A stretch of DNA of 64,000 nt from Reyranella sp. CPCC 100927 (GCF_007859315.1 NZ_VOHA01000007.1:1-64000), one strand, 5' to 3'. Counted from the stretch's first letter, positions 8,638 through 18,693 are shown. A program made the numbers and translations. The notes: a model not told the origin generated them from the letters alone.

Positions 8638-9222
8638 TTATCGAGCACCGGCGCGCCGCTCCAGCTCGGCGATGAGACCGTCGATGCCGTTCTTCTGGAT
8701 GTAGGCGTTGAAGTCGGCACGGCGGGTGACCGCCATGCTCACACCTTCGACCGTGACGTCGGTGATCCGGCTGTTCTGCACCTCCCAGACGATACGGATG
8801 GGCGGGTCGTTGGGCTGGACGATCTGGCTTTCGACGAGCTGCGCGTTGCCGTTGGCGGTGACCTTGCCGACTTGCAATGTCTGACCGCTGTACTGTTTGA
8901 AACGATCGGCGTAGGTGTTGACCTCCGATTTCTGAAACGCTGCCAGGAAGCGCTGCCGTTGTTCCGGCGTGGCGGTATTCCAATGTCGTCCCAGAACGTT
9001 GCGGCCGAAGGTCTGCAGGTCGAACAGCTGGTTCATCAGCTCCGTCAGGGTCGCCCGACGATCGGCGTCGGAGGCACCTGACTTGAGCACCTGCAGCATG
9101 CGATTGGCGCCGTTCTTGACGACATCGGCTGCGTCGCTGGCGAAGGTGGGCCACGCCGCGGCACCCATCAACGCTGCGCCAATAACGCCGATGCCGGCAC
9201 GTCGGGTCACTGTGATGGACAT
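8638..9222 (-). CDS. MlaC/Ttg2D-family phospholipid-binding protein
   Basis: This 194-residue periplasmic protein has a signal peptide ending near WPTFA (residue 28), with a twin arginine at positions 7-8. The mature part matches MlaC/Ttg2D: NQLFDLQTFGRNVLGRHWNTATPEQRQRF and VEGVSMAVTRRADFNAYIQ. MlaC shuttles phospholipids between the outer and inner membranes. HpnM proteins of hopanoid clusters are close relatives. No mlaDEF or hopanoid gene is nearby, so it is an orphan copy. GGAGGTAGCGT precedes the ATG. Confidence 0.85.
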   Translation of the reverse strand: MSITVTRRAGIGVIGAALMGAAAWPTFASDAADVVKNGANRMLQVLKSGASDADRRATLTELMNQLFDLQTFGRNVLGRHWNTATPEQRQRFLAAFQKSEVNTYADRFKQYSGQTLQVGKVTANGNAQLVESQIVQPNDPPIRIVWEVQNSRITDVTVEGVSMAVTRRADFNAYIQKNGIDGLIAELERRAGAR

Positions 9223-9409
9223 ACGCTACCTCCGGGGATGTCGTGGACGTCAGCCGCCCACCATCCGATTCTGGTCGCCGCGCGCATGGCGCACCGTGGC
9301 CAAACTGTGGCCATGGTATGATTGCGCCGGTCGCGGCGTGCTCCTCTCAACGCGAATGACCGGCTAGGGTTCCTGTGATGGTTGTGAGGACGAGCGGAGG
9401 GAGACGATT

Positions 9410-10360
9410 GTGATCAAGCCCGAAATCCTGCTGGCGGTGCCGTTGATCGAGAACGCGATGGCCGCGCTCGATGCTCAATTTACCGTGCACCGGCTGTGGG
9501 AAGCCGCCGACCGTGATGCCTTCATCACGTCGGTCGCCCCGCGTGTGCGCGGCGCCGCGACCACGGGTGCCACCGGCCTGACGGCCGATCTGATCATGCG
9601 ACTGCCGAACCTGGAAGTCGTGGCGTCCTATGGCGTCGGCACGGATGCTATCGACCTTGCAACCTGTCGACAGCGGGGCATCGGCGTTTCCAACACGCCC
9701 GATGTGCTCACCGCCGAAGTGGCCGATTTCGCCATGGCGCTGCTGCTGGCAGGCGCACGGCGCATCCCGCAGGCCGATGCCTATGTGCGGCGCGGCGACT
9801 ACCGGCGCGACGGCAAGGACCAGTATCCGTTGACGCATCGCGTGCGCGGAAAGAAGGTCGGGATCGTAGGGCTTGGGCAGATCGGCCAGGCATTCGCGAC
9901 GCTCTGTCTTGCCTTCGGCATGGAAGTGGCGTGGTACGGCCCGCGCCCCAAGCCCGGTGTGCCTTATCGGCACGTCGACGACCTGGTTCGGCTGGCATCT
10001 GAGGTCGACTATCTTGTGCTCACCTGCAAGGGCGGTGCCGAGACGGCGGGCCTGGTCGACGCTGCGGTGCTAAAAGCGCTGGGTATCAAGGGCATGCTGG
10101 TCAACGTTGCCCGCGGCTCGGTGGTCGACGAGGCGGCGCTGGTTGCTGCGCTGGCGGATGGCACGCTGGGTGCCGCGGCACTCGATGTCTACGCCGATGA
10201 GCCCAACGTTCCGCCGCCGCTGTTGGCCATGGACAACGTCGTCCTGCAACCCCATGTCGCCAGTGGCACTGTCCAGACCCGGGGCGCCATGGGGCAGCTC
10301 GTGGTCGACAACCTGAAATCCTGGTTTGCACATCGCAAGCTGCTGACGCCGGTGACGTGA
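9410..10360 (+). CDS. D-isomer-specific 2-hydroxyacid dehydrogenase
   Basis: This 316-residue NAD(P)-dependent enzyme would interconvert a 2-keto acid and a D-2-hydroxy acid. The nucleotide-binding motif is GIVGLGQIGQAFA. The catalytic residues are Arg in VNVARGSVVDE, Glu in ADEPNVP and His in PHVASGT. It resembles glyoxylate/hydroxypyruvate or 2-ketogluconate reductases. The start is a GTG at 9410 preceded by GCGGAGGGA. The stop lies 47 bases upstream of the xylonate-type dehydratase, which hints at a shared role in sugar-acid use. Confidence 0.9.
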   Translation: MIKPEILLAVPLIENAMAALDAQFTVHRLWEAADRDAFITSVAPRVRGAATTGATGLTADLIMRLPNLEVVASYGVGTDAIDLATCRQRGIGVSNTPDVLTAEVADFAMALLLAGARRIPQADAYVRRGDYRRDGKDQYPLTHRVRGKKVGIVGLGQIGQAFATLCLAFGMEVAWYGPRPKPGVPYRHVDDLVRLASEVDYLVLTCKGGAETAGLVDAAVLKALGIKGMLVNVARGSVVDEAALVAALADGTLGAAALDVYADEPNVPPPLLAMDNVVLQPHVASGTVQTRGAMGQLVVDNLKSWFAHRKLLTPVT

Positions 10361-10407
10361 TGTGCGGTAATGCACGGCAATGCACAGGTTGATGTCAGGA
10401 GGAAGCC

Positions 10408-12198
10408 ATGGCCAAGAACGGAAAAGACCCCTCGAAACTGCGCAGCCGCGAGTGGTTCGACAGCAAGAGCGACCCGACCATGACGGCGCTCTATCTCGAG
10501 CGCTACATGAACTTCGGGCTGACCTTGGCCGAGTTGCGCAGCGGCAAGCCCATCATCGGCATCGCTCAGACCGGCAGTGACCTCTCGCCGTGCAATCGGC
10601 ACCATCTCGATCTCGCCTGGCGCATCCGCGACGGCATCCGTGACAGCGGCGGCATTCCGATCGAATTCCCCGTGCATCCGATCCAGGAGTCGGGCAAGCG
10701 CCCGACCGCGGCGCTCGACCGCAACCTCGCCTACCTCAGCGCCGTGGAATCGCTGTACGGCTACTTCTTCGACGGCGTCGTGCTGACGACCGGTTGCGAC
10801 AAGACTACGCCGGCCATGCTGATGGCGGCGGCCACGGTAGACCTTCCGGCCATTGTTCTGTCCGGCGGTCCGATGCTGGACGGCCATTTTGCCGGCGGCC
10901 TGGCGGGCTCGGGCACGATCGTGTGGTTCGCGCGCCAGGAACTGGCCGCCGGCCGCATCAACATGGACCAGTTCATCGAGATGGTGGCCTCGTCGGCGCC
11001 CAGCGTCGGGCACTGCAACACCATGGGCACGGCGCTGTCGATGAACAGCATGGCCGAGGCGCTGGGCATGTCGCTGCCAGGCTGTGCCGCAATTCCCGGG
11101 CCGTACAAGGAACGCGGCCAGATGGCCTACGAGACCGGGCGGCGCATCGTCGACATGGTGTGGGAGGACCTGCGGCCCTCGAAAATCCTCACCCGCAAGG
11201 CGTTCGAGAACGCCATCGTGGCGGCGAGCGCCCTGGGCGCCTCGACCAACTGCCCGCCGCACATCAACGCCATCGCACGCCACATGGGCGTGACGCTGGA
11301 AACGGGGGACTGGGACAAGATCGGCTACGATATCCCGCTGCTGGTCAACTGCATGCCGGCGGGCAAGTACCTGGGCGAGGCGTTCCATCGCGCCGGCGGC
11401 GTGCCGACCGTGATGGCCGAGCTGCTGCGCAAGGGCAAGGCGCACGGCGATGTGCTCACCGCGTCGGGCAAGACCATGGCGGAGAACCTCAAGAACGCCA
11501 AGCCGGTCGATAACGATGTCATCATGTCGTACGATAAGCCGATGCTGAAGGAAGCCGGCTTCGCCGTCCTGCGCGGCAACCTCTTCGATTCGGCGATCAT
11601 GAAGACGTCGGTGATCTCGCCCGAGTTCCGCAAGAAGTATCTGGAGAAGCCGGGCGACAAGGATGCCTTCGAGGGCACGGCAATCGTCTTCGACGGTCCC
11701 GAGGACTATCACCATCGCATCAACGATCCGTCGCTGCCGGTCGACGACACCAGCATCCTGTTCATCCGCTATACCGGGCCGGTTGGCTATCCGGGTGCCG
11801 CCGAGGTGGTGAACATGTTGCCGCCCGATCGTCTGGTGAAGGGCGGCGTGCTGCTGTTGCCCTGCGTCGGTGACGGCCGCCAGAGCGGCACGTCGGCGAG
11901 CCCCTCGATCCTCAACGCCTCACCCGAGGCGGCTGTGGGCGGTGGACTGGCGCTGCTGAAGACGGGCGACAAGGTGCGCGTCGATCTGAAGAAGCGCCGC
12001 GCAGACATCCTGATCTCCGACGAGGAGCTCGCCAAACGCAAGGCGGCCTGGACACCCAACTATCCTGCCAGCCAGACACCCTGGCAGGAACTGCAGCGAA
12101 AGTTCGTCGGCCAGCTCGACAGCGGCGCCTGTCTGGACTTCGCGATCAACTTCCAGCGCATCTCCGAGACCAAGGGCGTGCCGCGACATTCGCATTGA
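10408..12198 (+). CDS. xylD: IlvD/Edd-family sugar-acid dehydratase, D-xylonate dehydratase type
   Basis: This 596-residue Fe-S dehydratase removes water from an aldonate to give a 2-keto-3-deoxy acid. It carries cluster-ligand cysteines in [20 protein letters not shown] and [10 protein letters not shown]. Long segments such as [31 protein letters not shown] and the terminal PRHSH closely resemble my recollection of Caulobacter XylD, which belongs to the sugar-acid branch rather than branched-chain amino acid IlvD. AGGAGG precedes the ATG. The substrate may be xylonate, arabinonate or another aldonate. It is the second gene of a likely pair with the 2-hydroxyacid dehydrogenase. Confidence 0.92.
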   Translation: MAKNGKDPSKLRSREWFDSKSDPTMTALYLERYMNFGLTLAELRSGKPIIGIAQTGSDLSPCNRHHLDLAWRIRDGIRDSGGIPIEFPVHPIQESGKRPTAALDRNLAYLSAVESLYGYFFDGVVLTTGCDKTTPAMLMAAATVDLPAIVLSGGPMLDGHFAGGLAGSGTIVWFARQELAAGRINMDQFIEMVASSAPSVGHCNTMGTALSMNSMAEALGMSLPGCAAIPGPYKERGQMAYETGRRIVDMVWEDLRPSKILTRKAFENAIVAASALGASTNCPPHINAIARHMGVTLETGDWDKIGYDIPLLVNCMPAGKYLGEAFHRAGGVPTVMAELLRKGKAHGDVLTASGKTMAENLKNAKPVDNDVIMSYDKPMLKEAGFAVLRGNLFDSAIMKTSVISPEFRKKYLEKPGDKDAFEGTAIVFDGPEDYHHRINDPSLPVDDTSILFIRYTGPVGYPGAAEVVNMLPPDRLVKGGVLLLPCVGDGRQSGTSASPSILNASPEAAVGGGLALLKTGDKVRVDLKKRRADILISDEELAKRKAAWTPNYPASQTPWQELQRKFVGQLDSGACLDFAINFQRISETKGVPRHSH

Positions 12199-12325
12199 GT
12201 CCTTGCACTGTTGGTTTCTGGATCTGCGTGCCCGTTTCGCATGATGGCCGCACAGCCTATCTATGGGCTGCCAAGACGGTGGTGGGACGCTAAGAACCGC
12301 CACCGTTTTCCCGCCGTACGACGGC

Positions 12326-13183
12326 ATGGAGGCGACCATCCGCACGACCATCCTCGACATTCAGAAGATGAAGCAGCGTGGCGAGCGCTTCGCCATGGTG
12401 ACGGCCTACGACTACACCGCAGCACAGCTGGCCGATCGGGCTGGTATACCATTGCTGCTGGTGGGCGATTCGCTGGGCATGGTGATGCTCGGTCATTCGA
12501 CCACCGTGCCGGTGACGGTTGACGACATGGTGCATCACGCCGCCGCCGTGGTGCGCGGCAGCACCAAGGCACTGGTCGTCGCCGATCTGCCGTTCCTGTC
12601 CTATCCGGATGCCGGCCGCGCCATCGATGCCGCCGCGCGCCTGATGCAGCAAGCCGGCGCCCAGGCCGTGAAATTGGAGGGCGGTGTCGCCGTCGCCCCG
12701 ACCGTGCGGCGGCTGGTGGACCTCGGCATCCCGGTGATGGGCCATCTCGGGTTCACGCCGCAATCGGTGCACCAGATCGGCCTGCGCGTGCAGGGCCGCA
12801 GCGCCGCCGCTGCCACCCAGCTGCTCGCGGATGCGCAGGCCCTGGAAGAGGCCGGCGCTTTTGCTGTCGTATTGGAACTGGTGCCGATGTCGTTGGCGGC
12901 GGTCGTGTCCAGGCGGCTGTCGATCCCCACGATCGGTATCGGCGCCGGGGCAGGGTGCGACGGTCAGGTCCAGGTCTGGCACGATCTGCTCGGCCTTTAT
13001 GATGACATGCAGCCGCGCCATGCGAAGCGCTATGCCGAACTGGGCAAGGTCATCGAAGCGGCATTGCGCAGTTATGCCGCCGAGGTGCGCGATGGCAGCT
13101 TCCCAACCGCGGCGCACGGCACCGACATGAAGGCGGAGACATTGAGCGCCGTGCTGGGCGCAGCAGATCACACCACGACCTGA
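12326..13183 (+). CDS. panB: 3-methyl-2-oxobutanoate hydroxymethyltransferase
   Basis: This 285-residue TIM-barrel enzyme transfers a hydroxymethyl group from methylene-tetrahydrofolate to alpha-ketoisovalerate, giving ketopantoate for pantothenate and CoA synthesis. Motifs include [46 protein letters not shown] and [18 protein letters not shown]. The ATG at 12326 gives the normal length. The open frame back to 12263 adds an atypical extension. It is followed by panC after 13 bases. Confidence 0.95.
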   Translation: MEATIRTTILDIQKMKQRGERFAMVTAYDYTAAQLADRAGIPLLLVGDSLGMVMLGHSTTVPVTVDDMVHHAAAVVRGSTKALVVADLPFLSYPDAGRAIDAAARLMQQAGAQAVKLEGGVAVAPTVRRLVDLGIPVMGHLGFTPQSVHQIGLRVQGRSAAAATQLLADAQALEEAGAFAVVLELVPMSLAAVVSRRLSIPTIGIGAGAGCDGQVQVWHDLLGLYDDMQPRHAKRYAELGKVIEAALRSYAAEVRDGSFPTAAHGTDMKAETLSAVLGAADHTTT

Positions 13184-13196
13184 GAGGGGTACCGGT

Positions 13197-14036
13197 ATGG
13201 ACGTGATCCCGACGATCGCCGCCTTCCGTCAGGCGCGGACGCGCTATCCGACGCTGGGACTGGTGCCCACCATGGGCTTTCTGCACGAGGGGCATCTCAG
13301 CCTGGTACGACGTGCCAAGCAGGAATGTGGTGCCGCCGCGGTGAGCATCTTCGTGAACCCGACCCAGTTCGGGCCACGCGAGGATTTCAGTACCTATCCG
13401 CGCGACATGGAGCGCGATCTCGCCCAGTTGCGCAGCCTGGGGACCGACCTGGTCTTCACGCCGGATGTCAACGAGGTCTACCCGCCGGGACATGCGACAG
13501 GGGTGGACGTCGGTGTCGTGACGGAGCCCTTGGAGGGGGCCGTTCGGCCGGGACACTTCCGCGGTGTCGCCACGGTCGTCTGCAAGCTGTTCAATATCAC
13601 CCAACCGACGCGCGCCTATTTCGGCCAGAAGGACGCGCAGCAGACTGTGGTGATCCGCAAGATGGTGCGAGATCTCGACATGCCGCTGGAGGTCGTGATC
13701 TGCCCGACTGTCCGGGAGGCGGATGGTCTTGCCATGAGCAGCCGCAACACCTATCTGGCGCCGGCCGAGCGCCAGGCGGCGGCAGTGCTGTATCGGGCAC
13801 TGCGGGCGGCGGAGAAACGCTTCGCGGCCGGGGAGCGCAACGCCGAGGCCCTGCGCGACGTGTTGCGCACGACGATTGCGGGCGAGCCGGTGGCCGCGGC
13901 GCCCGATTATGTCAGCGTGGCGGACCGCGACACTCTGCGGGAACTGCAAACCGTGACCGACGGCGGGGCGCTGCTGTCGCTGGCCGTGCGCTTCGGCAAG
14001 ACACGCCTGATCGACAACATCGTCGTCGGCGGCTGA
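13197..14036 (+). CDS. panC: pantothenate synthetase
   Basis: This 279-residue enzyme joins pantoate and beta-alanine using ATP through a pantoyl-adenylate. The nucleotidyl-transferase motifs are visible: PTMGFLHEGHLSLV (HIGH-like), FVNPTQFGPREDFSTYPR, FGQKDAQQ and the KMSKS-like DGLAMSSRN. GAGAGGGG precedes the ATG. It forms an operon with panB. The convergent LysR gene follows. Confidence 0.95.
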   Translation: MDVIPTIAAFRQARTRYPTLGLVPTMGFLHEGHLSLVRRAKQECGAAAVSIFVNPTQFGPREDFSTYPRDMERDLAQLRSLGTDLVFTPDVNEVYPPGHATGVDVGVVTEPLEGAVRPGHFRGVATVVCKLFNITQPTRAYFGQKDAQQTVVIRKMVRDLDMPLEVVICPTVREADGLAMSSRNTYLAPAERQAAAVLYRALRAAEKRFAAGERNAEALRDVLRTTIAGEPVAAAPDYVSVADRDTLRELQTVTDGGALLSLAVRFGKTRLIDNIVVGG

Positions 14037-14071
14037 GGGTCTCCCGGCCGAGCCGTTTGAACCGGAATGGG

Positions 14072-15010
14072 CTAACTGTCCTCCAGCTGCGGCAGCTTGG
14101 CGTGGACCTTGGTGAAGCTTTTCATGGCGTCGAAGAGCACGTTGGCGGCCGGCGACAGCGGGTATCCTTTCACCTTCGCCAGGCCGTAACCCTGAAGTGT
14201 GATCTTCTCTTTCAGCCGTAGCATCTTGAAGCGCTGCGGATCGACGATGCCGAAGAACATCGTCGGAAACGGAACGATCGCATCCAGCCGGGAGGCGATG
14301 GCAACCGAAGCCAGGAACGATTCGGTGTCGATAATCCGCTGCGGCAGGCCAACGCCGCGACTGAAAAACAGCCGTTCCATGCTTTGGCGCAAGAACGCGC
14401 CGGGCGGCTGGCAAATCCACTGCAGATCCACCATCTCGGTCAAATCGACGACGTCACGGTCAGCCAACGAGTGCTCTGCCCGGATGAGCAGGCCGATCTC
14501 CTCTTCCTCGGCAATCTCGAAATAGTCGAATTGCCGAGAATCGACGTTGGCGGGGATACGCGCCGCGATGAAGTCATAGCGGTGCGAGAGCAATCCCTCG
14601 ACCAGGGGCGGGCTGGTGGCAACGTCGAGCGTGACGTTGATCTTCTCCAGCTTTCGGCCATGGTATTGCCAGACGTCGACGATCAGGTCGAGGCACGGCG
14701 CCACGATGGTTCCGATCGTGACCGAGCCGGATCCACCCGACATGTACGAGTTGAGTTCATCGATGGCCACATCCAGATTGGCGAGGACGCCTTTGCTGCC
14801 GCGGACCAGGATCAACCCGTAGGGGGTAGGCTCGACACCGCGCGCCGTGCGCTTGAACAGGGGAACGCCGGCAATGGCCTCAATTTCGGCCAGCATTTTT
14901 GAGGCGGCCGACTGACTGATGTTCAGTGCCTCGGCCGCCAATTGCAGTTGGTGCTCGGTATCCAGGGCCACCAGCAGTCTCAATTGCCGCAGTTTGAGAT
15001 TTGCCAGCAC
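14072..15010 (-). CDS. LysR-family transcriptional regulator
   Basis: This 312-residue regulator has an N-terminal winged helix-turn-helix (LRQLRLLVALDTEHQLQLAAEALNISQSAASKMLAEIE, shown here only to mark residues about 4-40) and a LysR substrate-binding domain. I chose the GTG at 15010, which has CCGGAG upstream and begins right at the DNA-binding domain. The open frame extends to 15097. It is transcribed divergently from the sugar ABC importer and is the obvious candidate regulator, presumably binding in the 416-base gap. The effector is unknown. Confidence 0.88.
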   Translation of the reverse strand: MLANLKLRQLRLLVALDTEHQLQLAAEALNISQSAASKMLAEIEAIAGVPLFKRTARGVEPTPYGLILVRGSKGVLANLDVAIDELNSYMSGGSGSVTIGTIVAPCLDLIVDVWQYHGRKLEKINVTLDVATSPPLVEGLLSHRYDFIAARIPANVDSRQFDYFEIAEEEEIGLLIRAEHSLADRDVVDLTEMVDLQWICQPPGAFLRQSMERLFFSRGVGLPQRIIDTESFLASVAIASRLDAIVPFPTMFFGIVDPQRFKMLRLKEKITLQGYGLAKVKGYPLSPAANVLFDAMKSFTKVHAKLPQLEDS

Positions 15011-15426
15011 AGGCGCTCCGGGAAACCGCGATGTTGCGCAGCGACATGACCATTGGTGCGCGGCAACATGACATAATGCCATTTGCCTGACGCTCAAAGA
15101 TGCTCAAAGAACACCCGACTGACGATTTGAACACTAAGAAAGCTGCGGCGCAATTGTCACGTCGGAGGCTGGTGCGCAGACGCGCGACTGGGCACGTTGT
15201 GCTGTCGTGCGGAGGCTCGCGCGAGTGGGGGACATGCGGAGCCTGCGCAGGCGCGCTGGCGCCATACCTCGCGCGCGCCGTTTCTACTGAAAAGCGTCGG
15301 GAACGGCATCTTCTCAACCGCCGCGCCATCGTGCCGTTTGCGCCCGAACGGGGAGATGCTACGCTGCCTTTCGATCCGGCGCCAAGACCGGTGCCGGAAG
15401 GGATGGAAGCGCTTACGGGAGGATTC
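15011..15426. other. 416-base divergent intergenic region
   Basis: No convincing gene is seen between the LysR regulator and the sugar-binding protein. The frame of the downstream gene is open from 15100, but the translated part (rich in Arg and Ala, no family recognised) lies ahead of a clear signal peptide and a good Shine-Dalgarno sequence, so I regard it as a long leader. It probably holds both divergent promoters and the regulator sites. Confidence 0.5.
15044..15110. promoter_or_regulatory. candidate regulator-binding direct repeats
   Basis: ACATGAC occurs at 15044-15050 and again at 15066-15072, a spacing of 22 bases or about two helical turns. GCTCAAAGA follows at 15092-15100 and 15102-15110. 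Direct repeats in phase with the helix beside a LysR gene are plausible operator half-sites, but no canonical LysR box was confirmed. Confidence 0.3.
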
Positions 15427-16800
15427 ATGAAACGCGTAATGGCACTGGCCATGGCGAGCGCGGTCGCGTTCGGCGCCACCGCGGCGCAGGCGCAGGAGAA
15501 GATCACCGTCTGGTTCACCAAGGCCTTCTATCCCTCCGAGGACAAGGCGCTGCAGGACGCGATCGCCAAGTTCAAGGCCAAGACCGGCGTCGACGTGGAG
15601 TTGTCGCTGTTCTCGCCCGAGGACGTGGTGACCAAGTCGGTGTCGGCCGTCGAGGCGGGTACGCCGCCCGATGTCGGCTTCGGCCTGACATATGACTTCC
15701 GTGTCACTGGCAAATGGGCCTTCGAGGGTAAGCTCGAGGACATCACCGACGTCATTACGCCGCTCAAGGGACAGTATCTCGAAGGACCGCTGTCGACCAC
15801 GTTCCTGATGAACGGCAAGACCAACAAGAAGGCCTACTACGCGGCGCCGGTCGAACTGCAGCTGATGCATGTCAACTACTGGGTCGACATGGTCCAGGAT
15901 GCCGGCTTCAAGGAAAGTGACATTCCCGAGGACTGGAAGGGCTTCTGGGATTTCTGGTGCGACAAGGTGCAGGGCGCATTGCGCAAGAAGGGGCAGCGCG
16001 TCTTCGGGGTCGGCCACCCGGCCAGCGTTCAGGCATCCGACACGGTCTATTCGTTCAGCATGTTCATGAACGCCTACAACGTGAAGGTCGTCGACGACGA
16101 CGGCAAGCTGGTGCTCGACCAGCCGGACAACAAGGCAGGCTTTGCCAAGGCGATCGCCGACTACGCCTCGATCGTCTCGCGCGGCTGCTCGCCGGCATCG
16201 GCGGTGAACTGGACCGACGTCGACAACAACCTGAACTTCGCCAACAAGACGACCGTGATGACGCACAACGCGACCATCTCGATCGCCGCGGCCCAGATGG
16301 ACGCGATGAACAAGACGGAGAATACGGCCGAGCAGCGGGCCACGGCGAAGACCAACTACTTCGAGAAGATCCGCACCCGCGGCTTCCCCAACAAGCCTGA
16401 CGGTGGCAAGACGCCTCAGTTGGCGGCCGTGAAGACCGCCGTGATCTTTGCCGACGCCAAGAACAAGAAGCGGGCCAAGGAGTTCCTGGCTTTCTTCCTG
16501 ACCGAGGAAAACCTGCAGCCCTATGTCGAGGGGTCGCTGGGCCGCTGGGTGCCGGTAACCAAGAAGGCGATCGAGGCGCCGTTCTGGACCGACGGCAAGG
16601 ATCCGCATCGGACCCAGGTCATCAAGCAGCTCAACGAGGGCACGGTCTATTTCCCGTTCACCAAGAACTGGAAGTTCACGATCGTGAATGCCGAGAACGT
16701 CTGGGGCCGTGCGACGGCGCGCGTCGCCAAGGACGGCGTCAAGCCCGAGGTGGCGGCGGAAGACGCCATCAAGCGCATCAAGGAAATCCTGGCGCAGTAA
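15427..16800 (+). CDS. sugar ABC transporter substrate-binding protein
   Basis: This 457-residue protein begins with a Sec signal peptide (KRVMALAMASAVAFGATAAQAQ) and is a family 1 extracellular solute-binding protein of the sugar/glycerol-phosphate class. Hallmarks are the WFTKAFYPSEDKALQDAIAKF start and the late FLAFFLTEENLQPYVEGS segment. GGGAGG lies just before the ATG. It captures a sugar or polyol in the periplasm and hands it to the two permeases and ATPase encoded downstream. Confidence 0.92.
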   Translation: MKRVMALAMASAVAFGATAAQAQEKITVWFTKAFYPSEDKALQDAIAKFKAKTGVDVELSLFSPEDVVTKSVSAVEAGTPPDVGFGLTYDFRVTGKWAFEGKLEDITDVITPLKGQYLEGPLSTTFLMNGKTNKKAYYAAPVELQLMHVNYWVDMVQDAGFKESDIPEDWKGFWDFWCDKVQGALRKKGQRVFGVGHPASVQASDTVYSFSMFMNAYNVKVVDDDGKLVLDQPDNKAGFAKAIADYASIVSRGCSPASAVNWTDVDNNLNFANKTTVMTHNATISIAAAQMDAMNKTENTAEQRATAKTNYFEKIRTRGFPNKPDGGKTPQLAAVKTAVIFADAKNKKRAKEFLAFFLTEENLQPYVEGSLGRWVPVTKKAIEAPFWTDGKDPHRTQVIKQLNEGTVYFPFTKNWKFTIVNAENVWGRATARVAKDGVKPEVAAEDAIKRIKEILAQ

Positions 16801-16802
16801 GA

Positions 16803-16946
16803 GCCTTCTCCCGCGAGCGGGAGAAGGTGGCCACCGCGACAGCGGTGGCCGGGTGAGGGGTTAAGCGCGCGTGTCTTTGGTCCCTCACCCTCCCATTGCG
16901 CTGCGCGCAACGGGCCCCTCCCTCTCCCGCTTGCGGGAGAGGGGAT
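16803..16946. repeat. intergenic hairpin element inside the ABC operon
   Basis: CCTTCTCCCGC at 16804-16814 pairs exactly with 16817-16827. A second hairpin built on CCCTCTCCCGC and GCGGGAGAGGG closes the element on the right. Such elements between a binding-protein gene and its permeases often stabilise the first transcript segment, raising binding-protein levels relative to the membrane parts. That function is inferred. Confidence 0.65.
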
Positions 16947-16963
16947 CCTGGAGGAGACCGCCG

Positions 16964-17839
16964 ATGACCGCCGTCACCATGGATGTGGCCGCCGCGCCGC
17001 CGCGCAAGCGGATGTCGGAGGAGAAGTTCTGGGCGATCGTGCTGATCGCACCTTACGTCGTCGTGTTCGCCTTGTTCGTTGTCTACCCCGTGCTGTACGG
17101 CTTCTGGCTCGGCTCTTCGGCCAACAGCTTCAAGAAGCTGTTCCAGGATCCGATCTTTGTCACCACGCTGTGGAACACGGCGATCTTCGTGCTGGTCGCC
17201 GTCAATCTGAAGATGCTGGTGGCGTTGGGGTTGTCGGCTTTCTTCATCCTCGAATACCGCTGGGTGCGCTGGCTGTCGGTGATCTTCATCATCGCCTGGG
17301 CGATGCCGTCGATCCCGACTATCCTGTCGGTGCGCTGGATGTTCAATCCGGAATGGGGTCTGGTGAACAACCTGCTGTTCAAGTGGTTCCAGATCGAGGG
17401 ACCCGGCTGGCTGACCGAGCGGCACTACGGCCTGACCTTGGCCATCCTGATGCACATCTGGAAGTCGCTGCCGTTCTGGACCCTGATCCTGGTGGCGGCG
17501 CGTCTGGCCATTCCGCGTGACCTCTATGAATCGGCCGATGTCGACGGCGCAACGCGCTGGCAGCGGTTCCGGTTCATTACCTGGCCTGCCATGCGCGCGC
17601 CCTACATGACGTCGGTGCTGCTGTCCTCGATCTGGACCCTGGGCGATTTCAACAGCGTTTATCTGCTGACCGGCGGCGGGCCCAATGACTCGACCCAGGT
17701 GCTGGCGACCCTGGGCGTGCGCTACTTGCGCATCGACCAGATCGACGTCGGCATGGCCGCTGTGATCTGCGCCCTGCCGGCGATCCTGCCGATGGTGTTT
17801 TTCCTGATGAAGCGACTGAGCCGGGTCGACGAGCAATGA
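16964..17839 (+). CDS. sugar ABC transporter permease (MalF-like)
   Basis: This 291-residue inner-membrane protein has six hydrophobic segments and the permease EAA loop as YESADVDGATRWQRFRFITWP. It pairs with the next gene to form the translocation channel. GGAGGAGA precedes the ATG at 16964. A longer open frame to 16871 runs through the repeat and is unlikely to be translated. The stop overlaps the next start by four bases (ATGA). Confidence 0.92.
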   Translation: MTAVTMDVAAAPPRKRMSEEKFWAIVLIAPYVVVFALFVVYPVLYGFWLGSSANSFKKLFQDPIFVTTLWNTAIFVLVAVNLKMLVALGLSAFFILEYRWVRWLSVIFIIAWAMPSIPTILSVRWMFNPEWGLVNNLLFKWFQIEGPGWLTERHYGLTLAILMHIWKSLPFWTLILVAARLAIPRDLYESADVDGATRWQRFRFITWPAMRAPYMTSVLLSSIWTLGDFNSVYLLTGGGPNDSTQVLATLGVRYLRIDQIDVGMAAVICALPAILPMVFFLMKRLSRVDEQ

Positions 17840-18678
17840 CCGCCACACGCTTCCTGGAGCGCCTGCCGCTCTACCTGGTCGGGCTGGCGGTCGCCCTGTG
17901 GACCCTGCTGCCGATCTATCACCTGCTGCTGATCGCGGTGTCGCCGCCCGACAAGGCGGTGGCCGGCGACATCATTCCGCAGACCGTGACCCTGCAGAAC
18001 TTCATCACCATCCTCGGCTCGAAGCACAACCTGGTGCAGAATTTCTGGACCCAGATCTGGAACAGCACGCTGATTGCCGTCGTGACGGCATTGCTGACGC
18101 TGGTGGTCGGGATCGGTGCCAATTTCTCGATTTCCCGCCTGCGGATCCCCGGCGGCCGGCTGATCACCAACATCGCGCTGCTGACGTATCTGATCCCGGC
18201 CGCGTTCCTGGCCATCCCGATGTACCGAACCATGGGCCAGTACGGCTTTCTCGACAGCCCGTGGTCGATGATCTTCGCCATGGTGACCCTGGCTTCGCCC
18301 TATGCGATCTGGGTGATGAACCAGGCCTCGGCCAAGCTGCCGGTCGAGCTCGACGAGGCGGCGCGCATCGACGGTGCAACGCCATTGCAGATCCTGCGCT
18401 TCGTCTACCTGCCGCTGATGGCGCCGACCTTGGTGGCCATCGGCATCTACGCGCTGTTGCTGGCGTGGAACGAGTACCTCTACGCCTTCCTGATGCTGTC
18501 GACCGAGCGGCAGCTGACCTTGGCGCCGGCGCTGGGCATATTCCTCGCCTTTGACGATGCGCCGTGGGCTCTGATGATGGCGGCCGGCGCGCTCTACGCG
18601 CTGCCGCCGACGATCGTCTACTACATGTTCCGCCGCTACATGGTGGGCGGCCTCACCGCCGGCGCGGTCAAGGGTTGA
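17836..18678 (+). CDS. sugar ABC transporter permease (MalG-like)
   Basis: This 280-residue protein is the second channel subunit, with six hydrophobic segments and the EAA motif ELDEAARIDGATPLQILRFVYLPL. The MalG-type ending FRRYMVGGLTAGAVKG is intact. Its start overlaps the upstream permease stop by four bases, so translation is coupled. The ATPase gene starts 15 bases later. Confidence 0.93.
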   Translation: MTATRFLERLPLYLVGLAVALWTLLPIYHLLLIAVSPPDKAVAGDIIPQTVTLQNFITILGSKHNLVQNFWTQIWNSTLIAVVTALLTLVVGIGANFSISRLRIPGGRLITNIALLTYLIPAAFLAIPMYRTMGQYGFLDSPWSMIFAMVTLASPYAIWVMNQASAKLPVELDEAARIDGATPLQILRFVYLPLMAPTLVAIGIYALLLAWNEYLYAFLMLSTERQLTLAPALGIFLAFDDAPWALMMAAGALYALPPTIVYYMFRRYMVGGLTAGAVKG

Positions 18679-18693
18679 GACGGGAGCTGCATC

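Noticed and set aside
7712-9154. Long reverse open frame (480 residues)
   Set aside because: It runs antisense to the DMT transporter and through the MlaC gene in another frame. Composition is typical of a GC-rich shadow.
15100-15426. N-terminal extension of the sugar-binding protein
   Set aside because: It would place over 100 basic residues before a perfect signal peptide and ignore the good Shine-Dalgarno sequence at 15427.
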